NCBI GenBank assembly: GCA_029718625.1
Contig: CM056376.1
Coordinates: 116,967,307 to 117,031,306 of the forward strand
Direction: 5' to 3'
Origin: Synaphobranchus kaupii
Lineage: Eukaryota > Chordata > Actinopteri > Anguilliformes > Synaphobranchidae
DNA length: 64,000 nt
Below the pieces are notes generated by a model, which worked only from the letters and a program-made list of their open reading frames with translations, ran no database searches and had not been told where the DNA came from. Shown here piece by piece: positions 1 to 11,900 of this stretch; positions within the stretch are counted from its first letter, which is position 1, and the number at the start of each line of letters is the position of its first letter. A program made the translations under genes and the position numbers.

Positions 1-1350
1 TGCCTTAATGATGACACTAAATAGCCTACAATAAAGCTGTCAGGTTCGCAACCCATAAGTTCACGCATATTTCCCCTTGTTTAATAATGTCCTGTTTATG
101 GAAATGTGACCAACCTGTTTTACTCGTAGCGTAATCCTTTAAAACAATCCACTTTCCCAGGAAGACCGTGAAACGTGCGATTTACAGCAGGGGAAACAGA
201 ACATGCAGCTCACGTGCAGAGAATGGCATTAAAATTAATTGTGACTTAATTGTGTAACGTGCTGCAAATTTGTTTTAGTTTCTAATTAGACGCTTAGTTC
301 TCTTTAAAATCGTTTTGTTCAGTTAAGGAATAACGGGTGAAATCAGCTGGGTTTTAAACGGTGAGAGTATGGAAACCTGGTCACTGTAATTTAAAAAAAT
401 ATGAAGGACGAAGAATAGCTAAGTTTACAATTTAGTTAACATGGTGACATCTCCGTTTTTTAACCATAGGCTATCGAAAAAAACCTTATGCACAGCGAAT
501 TCGCTGTAGCCTAGGCTATTTGAAAAACAATAAATGCAATATTCACTGGACAAGGTTTTGAACTTTTTTCAGTCACAAACCATTCTATTTACTTACAGGC
601 TGTATTCATAGATAAACAGAGCTGTATTGTAATGACATCTGAAGCGCATTTTCAGAACTTAAATGTCCGTCTATTGCCGTGCGCGAGTTTTCCATTGAAT
701 GACAATTCACGCATTAGGTGCAAAGACAATTCGCGCATTAGGCTTGATAGCTATAGGTGTTATCAGCTCCTTTTTAATGGATAGCCATTGTCCCGTACCA
801 TCGCACATCGCCTGGATGTTGATGGAGTGGGCTGAGAGCAATGTAATGTGGCATTGTTTCCCTTCGCTGAGGGAAAGGTATGTGGACCTATGGAACCTTT
901 TATTATTATGCATTTTTGATATAGCCTACACAATAATAATATTTCACATTGTGATCTAGATATTTTAGTCATGCCTGTGCACGCCCCTGTGTGTAACAGA
1001 CAGGAGGGTATGCGCGTTGTGCACACGCCTATGTAGACGCACTTATATGCGCCGTTAAAATAGCATGTAAACAACTGCGACATGACTTTAGACCAGGTTT
1101 GTGGTGGTTCTAGCGCAAGCGCTTTCTGCTGGCTCAAGATAGCAATACGCCAAAAAGAATCCTGGCCACTCCTCATCTTAAGACCAACACGCCCAGTTCA
1201 CTAATGATGGCGCAAGAGTTACGCCGTCAAACATGCTAGTTTGAAGGCGTATGCGTTAGGCGTTATTATGGACCTAGCGCCGGGTGTAAGATAGCAAAGA
1301 CACTTGCGTTTGCGTTAGCGCCGCTTTGCGCCGGGTGTAAGATAGGGCCC
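1..1350 (-). mobile_element. Harbinger-like DNA transposon, left copy (partial, inverted)
   Basis: This stretch is the reverse complement of 1868-3184, with scattered substitutions and small indels. Its inner end at 1331-1350 reads CCGGGTGTAAGATAGGGCCC, which mirrors the start of the right copy (GGGCCCTATCTCACAC). The outer end is cut by the window edge, so the far terminus is not visible. On the minus strand, 913-707 encodes a short open segment containing HSINIQAMCDG. This resembles the HSINVQ-xCD stretch of PIF/Harbinger (HARBI1-type) nucleases, but flanking frames are broken and no DDE set can be assembled. The terminus and the phrase 'ctttagaccaggtt' resemble non-autonomous Harbinger repeats common in fish; that family link is from memory. 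Element identity as an inverted duplicate is secure; the superfamily call is moderate. Confidence 0.6.
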
Positions 1351-1867
1351 CATATCTTAAATTGGTCATATGCCATATTAACCGTCATATGATGTTGACA
1401 TTTTATGACACCTTTTATGCTTGGGATGAAATTGACCCCAACAGTTTAAACTGACACAAAATTATTGTAATAGAAATGTTTGGACACTTTGTGTGTCGCC
1501 TTCTTAATGTCTCCCAATTGACTAGCCTTTTATCCCTAAATATTAAAAATCTCTGATAAATTTCTCATTTTTGAGACAGGGGTAAGTGAAAGTTTGTCAA
1601 CTTTAAAACCTGTATGGGAAAGTACCAAGAATCTCCAATAAAAATTGGGAAAAAACAACCCCACACAACACGTCTTTATACAAAGTTGATACAGGACTTT
1701 TGAAAAAAGCATTATGGTTATTGCATGTTTTTCTATTTGAACCCACCAAATGTGGAAAAGTCATACAAGATGAAAAAATAAAGTTAACTGGTTTTTAAAC
1801 ACCCAAACATAAAAGGAGGGTTAATAAAAATGGATGCGATTTCCTGTTGAGGTTACAAGAAGGCATT
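1351..1867. other. Spacer between the facing Harbinger-like copies
   Basis: AT-rich sequence of 517 bases separates the inner termini of the two inverted copies. It contains no open reading frame of note and no obvious pairing with itself. It is presumably the original host sequence, or part of an older repeat, into which the elements inserted. Confidence 0.5.
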
Positions 1868-3802
1868 GGGCCCTATCTCACACGCGGCGCTAACCGAAAC
1901 GCAAGTGTCTTTGTTATCTTACACCCGGTGCTGGGTTAATTATAATGCCTAGCACTTACGTCGTTTAACTACCATGTATTCTTGCGCCCGTTGCAAGTGA
2001 ACTGGGCATGTTGGTCTTAAGAAGAGGAGTGGCCAGGATTATTTTTGGCATATTGCTATCTTGAACCAGCAGAAAGCGCTTGCGCTAGAACCACCACAAA
2101 CCTGGTCATGTCGCAGTTGTTTACATGTTATTTTAACGGCGCATATAAGTGCGTCTACATAGGCGTGTGCACAACGCGCGTACCCTCCTGTCTGTTACAC
2201 ACAGGGGCACGCACAAGCATGACTAAAATATCAAGATTACAATGTGAAATATTATTATTGTGTAGGCTATATCAAAAAATGCATAATAATAAAAGGGTCC
2301 ATAGCCTACCTTTCCCTCAGCGAAGGGGAATGCCACATTGACTTGCTTTCTGCCCACTCCATCAACATCCAGGCGATGTGCAATGGTACGGGACAATGGC
2401 TATCCATTATAAAGGAGCTGATAACACCTACAGTATATCAAGCCTAATGCGCAAATTGTCATTTACACCTAATGCGTGAATTGTCATTCAATGGAAAACT
2501 TGCACACGGAAATAGACGGACATTTGAGTTCTGAAAATGCGCTTCAGATGTCATTACAATACAGCTCTGTTTATCTAGGAATACAGCCTGTAAGTAAATA
2601 GAATGGTTTGTGACTGAAAAAAGTTCAAAACCTTGTCCAGTGAATATTGCATTTATTGTTTTTCAAATAGCCTAGGCTACAGCGGATTCGCTGTGCATAA
2701 GGTTTTTTCGATAGCCTATGGTTAAAAAACGGAGATAAATGTCACCATGTTAACTAAATTGTAACCTTAGCTATTCTTCGTCCTTCATATTTTTTTTAAT
2801 TACAGTGACCAGGTTTCCATACTCTCAGCTTATTAAAACCCAGCTGATTTCACCTGTTATTCCATAACTGAACAAAACTATTTTAAAGAGAACTAAGTGT
2901 CCAATTAAATAGAAAACAAATTTGCAGCACGTTACACAATTAATTCACAATTAATTTTAATGCCATTCTATGCATGTGCGCTGCATGTTCTCTGTTTCCC
3001 CTGCTGTAAGTCGCATGTTTCATGGTCTTCCAGGGAAAGTGGATTGTTTTAAAGCATTACGCTATGAGTAAAACAGGTTGGTCACATTTTCATAAACAGG
3101 ACATTATTAAACAAGGGGAAATATGCGTGAACATATGGGTTGCAACCTGACAGCTTTATTGTATTTAGTGTCATCATTAAGGCAAAATAACGTTATTTAT
3201 GTTATTAATCAATATTACTATGCAGGTAGCCTAATGAACTTCGGATGAAGCTTGAACTTCGAGAACTCCATGAGAACAGCCTCATGGAATTGATGTTTGA
3301 CACTTTCATTGCATAAGCAAACGAAATTCGCTGAACAAGAAGGCTAATTTGGCATTTTCTAAGGTGAGACTGAAGCCATTGATAGCTTATTCTCAGCTGT
3401 TGCAGGTCCTTTTAACAAAATTTAACCGTATATATTTTGTAAAATAACAGCCCTGTTGGGAATAGGCTAATGGTTAGTCTGAATAATATTGATCATACTC
3501 CATTTAGCCTATTCCTTGATCACACTAAACACGCACGAGCATTTCTGTTTCGCCATCAAGCAATCCGCCAAGGTGGAAAAGCAGGCTTTTATAGGGAATG
3601 GGATATGACATTTTGATTGGTTTATTGCATGTCACGCCCAAGACACACCTATAATTAATGAAGCGACTAGGTTCAGCCCATTTGCACCTTGCACCGTGCT
3701 TAGCGCCCAAAAAACACACCGTTAAAATAGCAAAAGTGGACTTGGACACGCCCTAAATGGACTTTACGCCATGCACTTAGACCAAGCACCAAGATAGAGC
3801 CC
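1868..3802 (+). mobile_element. Harbinger-like DNA transposon, right copy (complete ends)
   Basis: The element starts GGGCCCTATCTCAC at 1868 and ends AAGATAGAGCCC at 3802, an imperfect terminal inverted repeat. The subterminal parts also match: the 3' end carries 'caccgttaaaatagca' (about 3718), the counterpart of 'attttaacggcgc' near 2133. Both ends are flanked by ATT (1865-1867 and 3803-3805), a possible 3-bp target duplication. PIF/Harbinger elements usually duplicate TWA, so this is near, but not at, expectation. A plus-strand segment around 2277-2420 encodes HSINIQAMCNG, similar to the nuclease core of HARBI1-type transposases. No intact transposase remains, so this is a degenerate or non-autonomous element of about 1.9 kb. 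Confidence 0.6.
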
Positions 3803-4375
3803 ATTGTGTGAAAAGAGACCATTTCTATGCATGAAATCGTATTAAGTAGTTTAAAAACTGCAGTAAAATGTTTTCATAAAACAGAAGGAAACTAAAATGG
3901 CAGACTTAATCACTTTGGATGATTTTAAGAGGAAGTTGGAGATTTTAAAAACTGAGGTTTGTAATTGTTTTAGCTGAAATGTGTATTGTATAATTTGTGT
4001 TTTATCTGAAATATGTACCGTATAATTTGTGGTTTTATTGCCGCTGCTTTGTGTAACGGTGTTTTATGTTTTATGTTGTAGTCTGACTGCTTGTTGCTTC
4101 TCTTGGCCAGGGCTCCCTTGAAGAAGAGATGGATATATCAATGGGACTCACCTGGTAAAATAAAGGAGAATAAATAAAATAAATAGTCAAATAAATAAGA
4201 GTCATACGCTAGTCTCAGCCTCAGCCGCTTTGACGTACTTTGTACGCAGTGTCTGATGCATAGGCCTGCAAAAGCTGGACAGAGCTGTGGGAAACTCACA
4301 GTTAACACTCATTGGCTAGTAGCACTGTCAATCACAGGAGTGCCTGCGTATTTCCGGTACGACGCGGTCCATTGG
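3803..4375. other. Intergenic, no gene seen
   Basis: No coding signal is supported. The stretch is AT-rich with short homopurine runs. 4140-4190 contains AT-rich 'aataaataaaataaata' simple sequence. Confidence 0.4.
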
Positions 4376-4461
4376 GTTTTATCCGTCCGCCAGGAAACAA
4401 GCTGCGGTAAGTTCTTCTAACTAATCGGTAGCTAGTGAATGCTGCGAATCCATCAAGAACA

Positions 4462-4626
4462 ATGAGTGTTTCGGACCAAGAGCTTAACACTGGATTGAAT
4501 AAAGTTTTAGAAGTTCACGACATTCCATCTCTGAAAGATATTCAAGAGTTTGTTTTGAGGCAGATAATTAATAAACGAGATATACTCGCATGCTTATCTG
4601 TGTTCTCCTTAAGTGATAGTGAGTAA
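4462..4626 (+). pseudogene. RecQ-helicase-like N-terminal fragment (repeat-derived, doubtful)
   Basis: A short reading frame encodes MSVSDQELNTGL followed by SLKDIQEFVLRQIINKRDI and LACL. The pattern 'sLK..Q...L...in.rDvlacl' resembles the stretch just before the Walker A motif in RecQ-like helicases that occur as multicopy sequences in fish genomes. The expected P-T-G-x-G-K-S motif is absent; the frame instead runs into VFSLSD and then GATA-GTGAGT, which would be a good splice donor, before an in-frame TGA. It may be the first coding exon of a dispersed RecQ-like repeat, or a chance resemblance. The upstream 130 bases contain CG dinucleotides and 'cgccaggaaacaagctgcgg', possibly promoter-like. 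Confidence 0.3.
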
Positions 4627-5176
4627 TGAGTTCTGATCAACGATTGGGCAGTCCAAACTGTGAGAAAAGTATTACCTAGTATAAGCAGTATTTAAAAAGT
4701 ACATATTTAAAACATTATTTAAGTTTTCAGTTCAAGCCGATGTCTAGGAGGGAATCACATCTTTAAAATAAAACAACTGATAAGGCTGCTTTTACTGAAA
4801 AAAATTCTCTGTCACACATTTTGACATCCCCTGAGTTTCATGATGTAGATGTTCAAGGTGTCAGAAAACTGTATGTTTCGGAGGATGAAGCGTTGACTTG
4901 GGTATGAGGATGTGGGTGTCACCTGAACCCCCTTTCTGAAGAGACACACAGATAGGAGTGAATCAGTCAGCTGCCAAAAGCAGCTTATAATCATGTTACT
5001 CCACACCTTTGTGATTGCCTTGGCGATGAGTACATGAAAGTTCATTTGAAAGGAATGCACTTACAACACTGTTACACCACCTGCACATCTCATGAACGCC
5101 TGAGTGCTGATGTCACTTGCATTAAATGAGGCACCCTGGGCTATTCGTCTGGAATAATTGTTACGACTTTTATGTT

Positions 5177-5290
5177 ACCTTACATCAGTCGTTCTCAACC
5201 TCGGTCCTGGAGACCCCAGTGTACTGTGGTTTTCATTCCAACCACAATCGCAACCCCAGAAGTTTAACAAGCTGGTCATTTTTCTTAATT
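5177..5290 (+). repeat. Interspersed fish repeat, plus copy
   Basis: The segment 'gttctcaacctcggtcctgg' followed by 'ttttcattccaaccacaatc' matches the reverse complement of 14130-14225 across its whole length. Similar sequence is dispersed widely in fish and other vertebrate genomes; I cannot name the family. It carries no reading frame or RNA polymerase III boxes that I can defend. Confidence 0.55.
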
Positions 5291-5329
5291 AGACACTTTT
5301 CATGTTTTGAGAGATCAGAGAAATGTAAG

Positions 5330-5960
5330 GGAGCCCACTCCATCAACAACCAGATGACACCTGTAAGGTTTACACATGTATTCACAAATTATCCTGGATC
5401 AAGCTATGACTCCATATTGGCCAATAGTTCCTGTAATCTTCCGGGGGGAGGGGCTGATAACACCTGGCTATAACAATGTGTGAATTGTCATTCAGTTAAT
5501 TCAAAAAAACTCACAAAAAGACACGCACTGCAATAGCCGGACATTTGGAGTGCTGAAAATGTGCTTCAGATGTCTGGATCATAAGGCTGATGGAACATTA
5601 TAATACAGCCCTCTTCGTCTACAGCCTGGAAGTAAATGGAATGGTTTTGATTGAAAAAGGTTGAAAACTTTGTCCAGTGAATATTGGATTTATTCAGAAT
5701 TTGTAAATCATATTAATGCATTTTTACATGTACGTACGTTTTTCAAGTAGCCTATGCTCCCAAGTATTCACTGCATTTTTTTAAACTTCTCAATACGGTT
5801 AAAAAAATGGAGATTAATTTAAATGTCACCATTTTTAACTGAATGTTTAACCCTATTCTTTGTTTTTAATATTTTCTTTTATTAAAGTGACCAGGTTTCC
5901 ATATTTTCAGCAATTAAAACCGTGCTGATTTCAACTGAACAAAACAATTTTATTTTGACA
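5330..5960 (+). mobile_element. Third, older Harbinger-like remnant
   Basis: The segment aligns in order with about 2350-2880 of the right copy. Shared phrases include 'ccactccatcaac', 'gctgataacacct', 'gtgaattgtcattca', 'gtccagtgaatattg' and 'gtgaccaggtttccata'. It is much more diverged than the 1-3184 arms are from each other and lacks recognisable ends, so it is an older insertion of the same or a sister family in the same orientation as the right copy. The nuclease-like HSIN motif is still readable near 5335, but the frame after it is lost. Confidence 0.6.
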
Positions 5961-7160
5961 ATAAATTTAATTTTATTTATTTATATATTTCTATTTCAAC
6001 AATTAGAAAACAAACACTGAATGGGGTCAAATTAACCCAAAATAATAATAGGGTTAAATATTGGACACATTCTATAAAATAGAAGTAGAATAGTAGTCAA
6101 ATGACATTCGCCCTATGTTCTCACTAAAACTTAAATATCAAGCAAATGATTTAGATAGCAGGCTGTACACTCTCTGAATCAGTCACAGGTAAGGAAGATT
6201 CTCTTATATGTGAAGGGTACGTTTCTGCTTCATCATGGGAGTGAGTGCCTGGGGGGTGGGGGGAGGGGGGCACCCAGCAGCCCCAACACCCCCTCACCCG
6301 CCTGCTGGCAGGATGTATGCCGAAAGACCCAAAGACAACAGGAGAGATTAGGCTGCCTTTGTCACGGCTCTGTGGCGAGCTTTAAAGGACTGGCTCTCAT
6401 CCCAGCTCACAGATGTTTTCGCCTTGCATCGGCATGGCAAACAGAGCGGCTCTCCCTTTCTCTCCGTCTTTTTTCCCTTCCTTCTTTCGCACATGCTTTG
6501 GTGCGCTGCAGACCATTGTCAGTGTCTGTGTGAAGAGACAGAGCAATGCAAACAGAGCGGCTGACAAAACACACAGGTGTGGTCCACACAGAGGGATCGC
6601 ATTGACTTCACCTGACATTCCTTTAAAGGCGCAGCGCCATTTCCTGTCCCAACAATAACTGCTAATTCACCTTTTCTGTCTCCACATTTCCATATCCTCT
6701 GAACCTTGAAGTCATTCAGATATTTTCTTTGGTTTTGGTATCAGTGTTTTCTCAGTAGATATGTTGTGTATCACATAAACATTCATATGCACACACAGGC
6801 ATGCACATTCACTCACACTAAGGTTGTGAATATTTGGTTTAACATCAGGTTGATTTGATTCAAGAATGAGTTTGGCTCATTTAAAAATAAATATTCAATT
6901 CAATGTATGGGGATGTGATTTAATTTCTTATTTAGCCAAAAATGATATACCTGGAAACCTTGAAACAAAAAGAAAAAATTCCCGAACAAAACAAAACTTT
7001 CATGTTCATGCACAAATCTTGATGAACTGCCTCTGAGAGACAGCAACTACTGCGCTGCTGGTAATGCTCTGAAATGGCAGAGGCCATCTGTGGTCCGAAG
7101 AAGAAATCTTCCACATTCATCAAAGACCCCCTCCTCTAAGTAACCTGACTTAATAATAAA
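5961..7160. other. Intergenic, no gene seen
   Basis: No supported gene. The notable part is 6250-6280, a G-rich run (three G6 blocks split by single bases) capable in principle of forming a G-quadruplex. The reading frames at 6210-6660 overlap on both strands and lack codon bias or domain similarity, so they are not called. Confidence 0.4.
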
Positions 7161-7180
7161 GTGGCCACTGTAGACCCGTC

Positions 7181-7214
7181 ACCCCCATCCCCCCCATCCC
7201 CCCCATCCCCCCCA
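7181..7214. repeat. C-rich microsatellite (ATCCCCCCC)n
   Basis: Nine-base units of the form ATC7 are repeated about three to four times. Confidence 0.85.
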
Positions 7215-8043
7215 GATGGAGTCCGCCAATACGTTTTGTTTGCTAATACTCATTTGAGCATCCCGGGGCAATACAAAAGGATCCTCCTGGGGTTCTCTGT
7301 TTTGTTTTTTCCTCACAATTCATCGTTGAGCTCATTGAAAGTCAGCAGTCTAGTAATAGGAATAGCTTGAGCAGCCGAGACAAACCAACCTTCCATCACA
7401 CGCTACCTCGTTCTAAGATGGCTGCACCCTTGTGCTAGTAGCTGTAAAAAAAAAGGGAGCAAACTTTAGTTTATTTTTCTAGCAAATAGTGGTCAATTTA
7501 AAATTTCAATGCAAGGCTGCATCTTATGTAAGGTAAAAAAAAAAATTAAAAAAAATGAAACAGATTCATATTGCTGAGTGCTTCACGTCCCTTTTAATCT
7601 GTTAATCAGTTTTGGCGGTTGGGCATGTTTGACACTGGTGTTTTTGCACGGTGCAATTCATTGCGGATGCTAAAAATGTGCTTATTCAATGTGGGGTATG
7701 ACGTTATAAATCCTAAATCCCTGTAAACATGGTAACTACAGTATTATATTATTGTCTATTATCTATCAGTAGTGTACCACAGGGTAGGTTACTTCGCTAC
7801 AACAGTGGAGGGCATATGATGAGCGCATTAGTTACCATGCGAAAAAAAGACGGGCGTGTCACAAGTGTATGATAAAGGCCTCGCACTGCCGACATTGCAC
7901 AGGGCCTCGCATATTTCCCAGATGGCCCTGGGAGAATCATACCCATACACATACTCACCAATACAAGTACTCTTTTTACTTCTTTAATTGGGAACACACA
8001 AAACGGGCCCCAGCACTGTAAGGTATGGACCTACAGCACTTAT

Positions 8044-8104
8044 GACTATATGTCTGTATCTCTCTGAGTATGTGTGTGACTATATGTCTGTATCTCTCTG
8101 AGTA

Positions 8105-8135
<31 letters not shown>

Positions 8136-8138
8136 GTA
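8044..8138. repeat. 34-bp tandem duplication plus (TG)n
   Basis: A 34-bp unit starting 'gactatatgtctgtatctct' occurs twice (8044 and 8078) and runs into a TG dinucleotide repeat broken by TATATG. The duplication shares its end with the TG tract, as expected from replication slippage. Confidence 0.8.
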
Positions 8139-8737
8139 GGCCCCTTACTCTGTGAATGTGTGTATGCCTGTGTCTGTTGTGTGTGTGTTGGTGTTAGCAT
8201 ATATAATGCTGGTTCAGTAGATATCTCAATGTAAAAAGACATTGTGTAGTTGCATTAATTCACTATGTGAATACTGTATGCCAACAAGGACATTTTATTG
8301 GTGAGAGGAGTTCACTCAAGTGAAGCTATAAAATAAAGATTCTTTAAACAATATGGTCCTCAGTGGGCGCAGTGGCCTTCCGATGACTGCTGCAGAGGGG
8401 CAAGCACTAAACTGCTATTTTTCTCAGCACTTTAGCAGCTCCAGCCCATGCGTGACTAACCCCCGGTGGACAAAGAAAACACTCATCAGTAAATACAATC
8501 CCAGACCTAAGCAACTGTGTCAGCCTCTCCACTGAGAGTACTGAGAGTCTTTGCTCTGAGTACTTCAGCAGCTTTACCTGCCTGTGGATGTCCAAGCCTG
8601 TCATCAGCCTGGAATGTGCTGTTGAAAGGTCTCAAAGAGCCTTCTCTTTATGGTACGGAAGAAAAACGCCTCGGGAAAATGAATGCTACTAATAATATTA
8701 TTAATACAATTTTTAATAATGAATCCATCTAATAATA

Positions 8738-8950
8738 ATCTGCACCATACTGCAGTAATAATGCAGTAATACCTGACAGTCTGCAACATACTGCTGTGAT
8801 AATGCCTTACAGTCTGCACAATCCTGCTGTAAAAACAGCCAGCAGTCTGTATTATATTGCTGTGAAAATACCCAGTGGTATTCACCATAGGCTACTATGA
8901 AAATCCCCAACAGTCTGCATCATACTGCTATGAAAATAGCCCACAGTTTG
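8738..8950. repeat. Degenerate minisatellite (about 40-48 bp units)
   Basis: Units built on 'cagtctgcaNcatactgctNtgaNaatNcc' recur about five times with substitutions and length changes. Phrases such as 'agtctgca' and 'actgctatgaaaat' make the periodicity plain. No coding role. Confidence 0.7.
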
Positions 8951-11900
8951 CTCCAAATTGCAGGAGCCTATACCATTTTTAGCACCTGACAGATTATTTC
9001 TGAGTTTCACAATTAAAATCTAGGCTGTAGTTTGTAGTTTTCATGGCCATCTGCGCTGCTCAGCGTAGCATAATGTTTTAGATATTCACTTTTTCAATGC
9101 CATTGATTATTGTTATTAATGGGTTTTTATTAACTATGTTCTAATTAATTAAACTAAGCAACCATAGTCAAATTCCAGAATCAAATCTGTGGCAGCTAGC
9201 TAGGAGCCCAAGGTCAGGAATCTGTAGTAGCCTTCTAACTTGCTCTCTAGCCCACAAAGCTTTATCCAACAAACATATTCTATGGTATTCATAGCATCGG
9301 GACAACAACGTCAACCTAGCTAGCTCTAGAATGAGAAAATGAAAATGAAAGCTACTTGCATTTTACATTATTTTAAAGGAGAATAGCACAAGCTTATTCA
9401 CTTTTTGCGTGTTTGCTGTTCTACCACAGCCAAATTCAGGAATGCTGAATCTAAATGCTATTGACCTAAATAAAGTGTATGGTAAAAAATAATTATTTCT
9501 GCAGTTGATTAGGCTTTATAGGCTATAACCTTAGCATAAGATTCTCACAAATGCCTTGTAAAACGTCCTGCATATTCAGGTAACATGAACGCGTTTTATG
9601 CGTGTACATGTGCATGTGCAGAAATGTCCCCGACTCTGTTTTCCTCACAAACTGTGATACTTTGTAATCCCATTAGGGATTCATTTGCACAATACTGGCA
9701 CTGGAAAAATATAAAAATACTGAATCAATACAATTGCACTAATTTAATTCTTACTGTAATACATGGAGGTACGCTAATTAGAATCTTCAGTATTTTGTGT
9801 ACCTTCAGTAGTTCTGCTAGGCCATCCATCTTGTCTGCTGAAATAATTTAGCTGTTTAGATCTCAAGCTATCCCAGCAGCAAGGATTTTTATTTAACTCA
9901 AACACTCGTAACAATGACCCAACTTCCTGGAGCTGTGGCCTAGACCCCTGGGTTATACCAGGAGACCAAAGGCCAGCTGCTACTTCAGTTTCGCCTTTTA
10001 TGAAAGTCACAGATGTGCTGCTTTGGCACAGTCTTTAAGGCAGGATTTACAAGCCCGGCCCCATCTTGCATCCCTTAGATGTTAAAGCTGTAATGACTAG
10101 TTACTGCTTTCCTTGCCCAAATACACCCATTTAATCTGTCTGGTTTCGCGATGAAATCTGAATTTATTCCAGGTCGATGAGAAGGCCAGATGGTGATTAT
10201 TCATCTCTTCAATCCACGCGTCTGCAGAAGCAATAACTACAAGGTTAACACTGCTTCCAGATATTTGAACATATAAATAGAGGCAGCATAAGTTAAAGAG
10301 CAACTACAAAAAGTGAACTATCCCTTGTGAAGTGACCCCTTGGCCATCTTGTGACTGATTTAGACTGTACAGGCCACAGTGTACTACAGCAGAGCAAGCA
10401 CAGAGCAGAGTGATATCTCTCACCAACAGCAACTGGTATAACTTGCGGGCATCTGGTGCATTGCGGGAAGTAAACATAGCCCAAATAACACAGACATGCT
10501 GGACCCAATGGCCACGCCTTTGTGAGTTGAGGTTATCTCACTAGCCAACTCTGACTGGGAGTCCACAATGGCAAAACACAGCATATTTTCTCTTACCAGG
10601 GTCGGGTGAATTAGAAATCTTACCTGATTAACCTCTGTCAATCAGTGAAAATGTAATGTTTTAAAAGTTTATTCAATTGATTTGAAGTTCAAGGTCATGA
10701 CTTGACACAAGAAATGGCTGTTAAATTTGTTTAAACAAAGTTGTTTAAAGTTGATCGGTGTAACAAAAAAGCACAAGATTACATCCATTGTACTATAACT
10801 GAATATCTCTGAAGATATATACATTTTAGCCAGTTAAACCAATTTCGATTGAGTAATACACATAAGATTATTTCAAAAACATGTATGGTTAAACCAAGTT
10901 AATTTTTTCTTTTTTAAAGATATCATTGTGATTTTGTAATGGATCAAACAAATATGCATGGTGAACCAAAGTTTTTTTTTTTTTTACCAAATGTATTCCC
11001 CTTGTCCATCATTAATGTATCCATTGGTGGAGAGTGCTTTAACAGAGTGCTATTTTACGGCTACCTGGTGACTACACTCTATATGGTACTACCTGAGAGC
11101 GGCACTTTCCTTAATGATACCCAATATCCTGCCAGGGCTCCGCTGAATGTTGGAAGGAACTACTAGAGTAGCAACCGGAGGAAACTGGATTTAAACCCAT
11201 CTTACACTTAGCGGGGTGAAACCAATTGTGTCTCTGCTTTGTGGACTCCTGGTGATAGCTAGCATACCTGTATGCCTACCGGCATACTCCTGTTTTGTTG
11301 TTTATTCCGGGAAACTCATGTAATTTCCCCAGTCCTCAAAGTTTATTATGAAACTTCATCATGAACGGATCAATCGGGCTTGTCTGTTCGTTTGATGTAA
11401 GCAGATTGCCAGATTTGTTTTTTAAGCATAATACACACAGTACCCCATCTCATATCATCTGTTTCAACACAACTTGACAACCCAAAGGTAGCTTGCTTCA
11501 AGGGAAAAAAAAGGGGTTCTGGCGGTCGTCGTGTGTTTGCTGCAGCCACCTTCCTTCCTTCTTAACTTTGTCTTTGCTCTTTGGCTTTTCTTTTAGTAAC
11601 CCGGTGTTGCTACAGCAAAACACACACACTCATCACTCTCAAAAACTGCACATCCATTTTTGGTGAACAAACATGACAGAATACCTACAATGTTCAAGGA
11701 ATAAGAGATTTATTTTTTATTTTTCTAGTGAAGAAGGTACACTTTCATCGTTGATGTGTGTTCATCAGACATTGATCAACCTTTAGAGAATCTTATTAAG
11801 CATCTAGGCCTATGAATCCAATCTCTCCCTGTGAATCTTTATTCCTGTGAAGTGTATGTGTAGGTAAGTGGGAGGGAAGAATTGATGATTTGATTATTTT

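Noticed and set aside
763..1176. A 137-codon minus-strand frame in the left Harbinger-like arm
   Set aside because: Its counterpart in the right arm is broken, the start has no support and most of the translation has no similarity; only the short HSIN-like part in another frame is worth noting.
6210..6658. Overlapping open frames of 107, 81, 73 and 60 codons
   Set aside because: They sit on both strands of one stretch, have no domain similarity and no splice or codon-bias support.
7976..8242. An 88-codon frame rich in THTHTH
   Set aside because: Produced by the TG/CA simple repeat.
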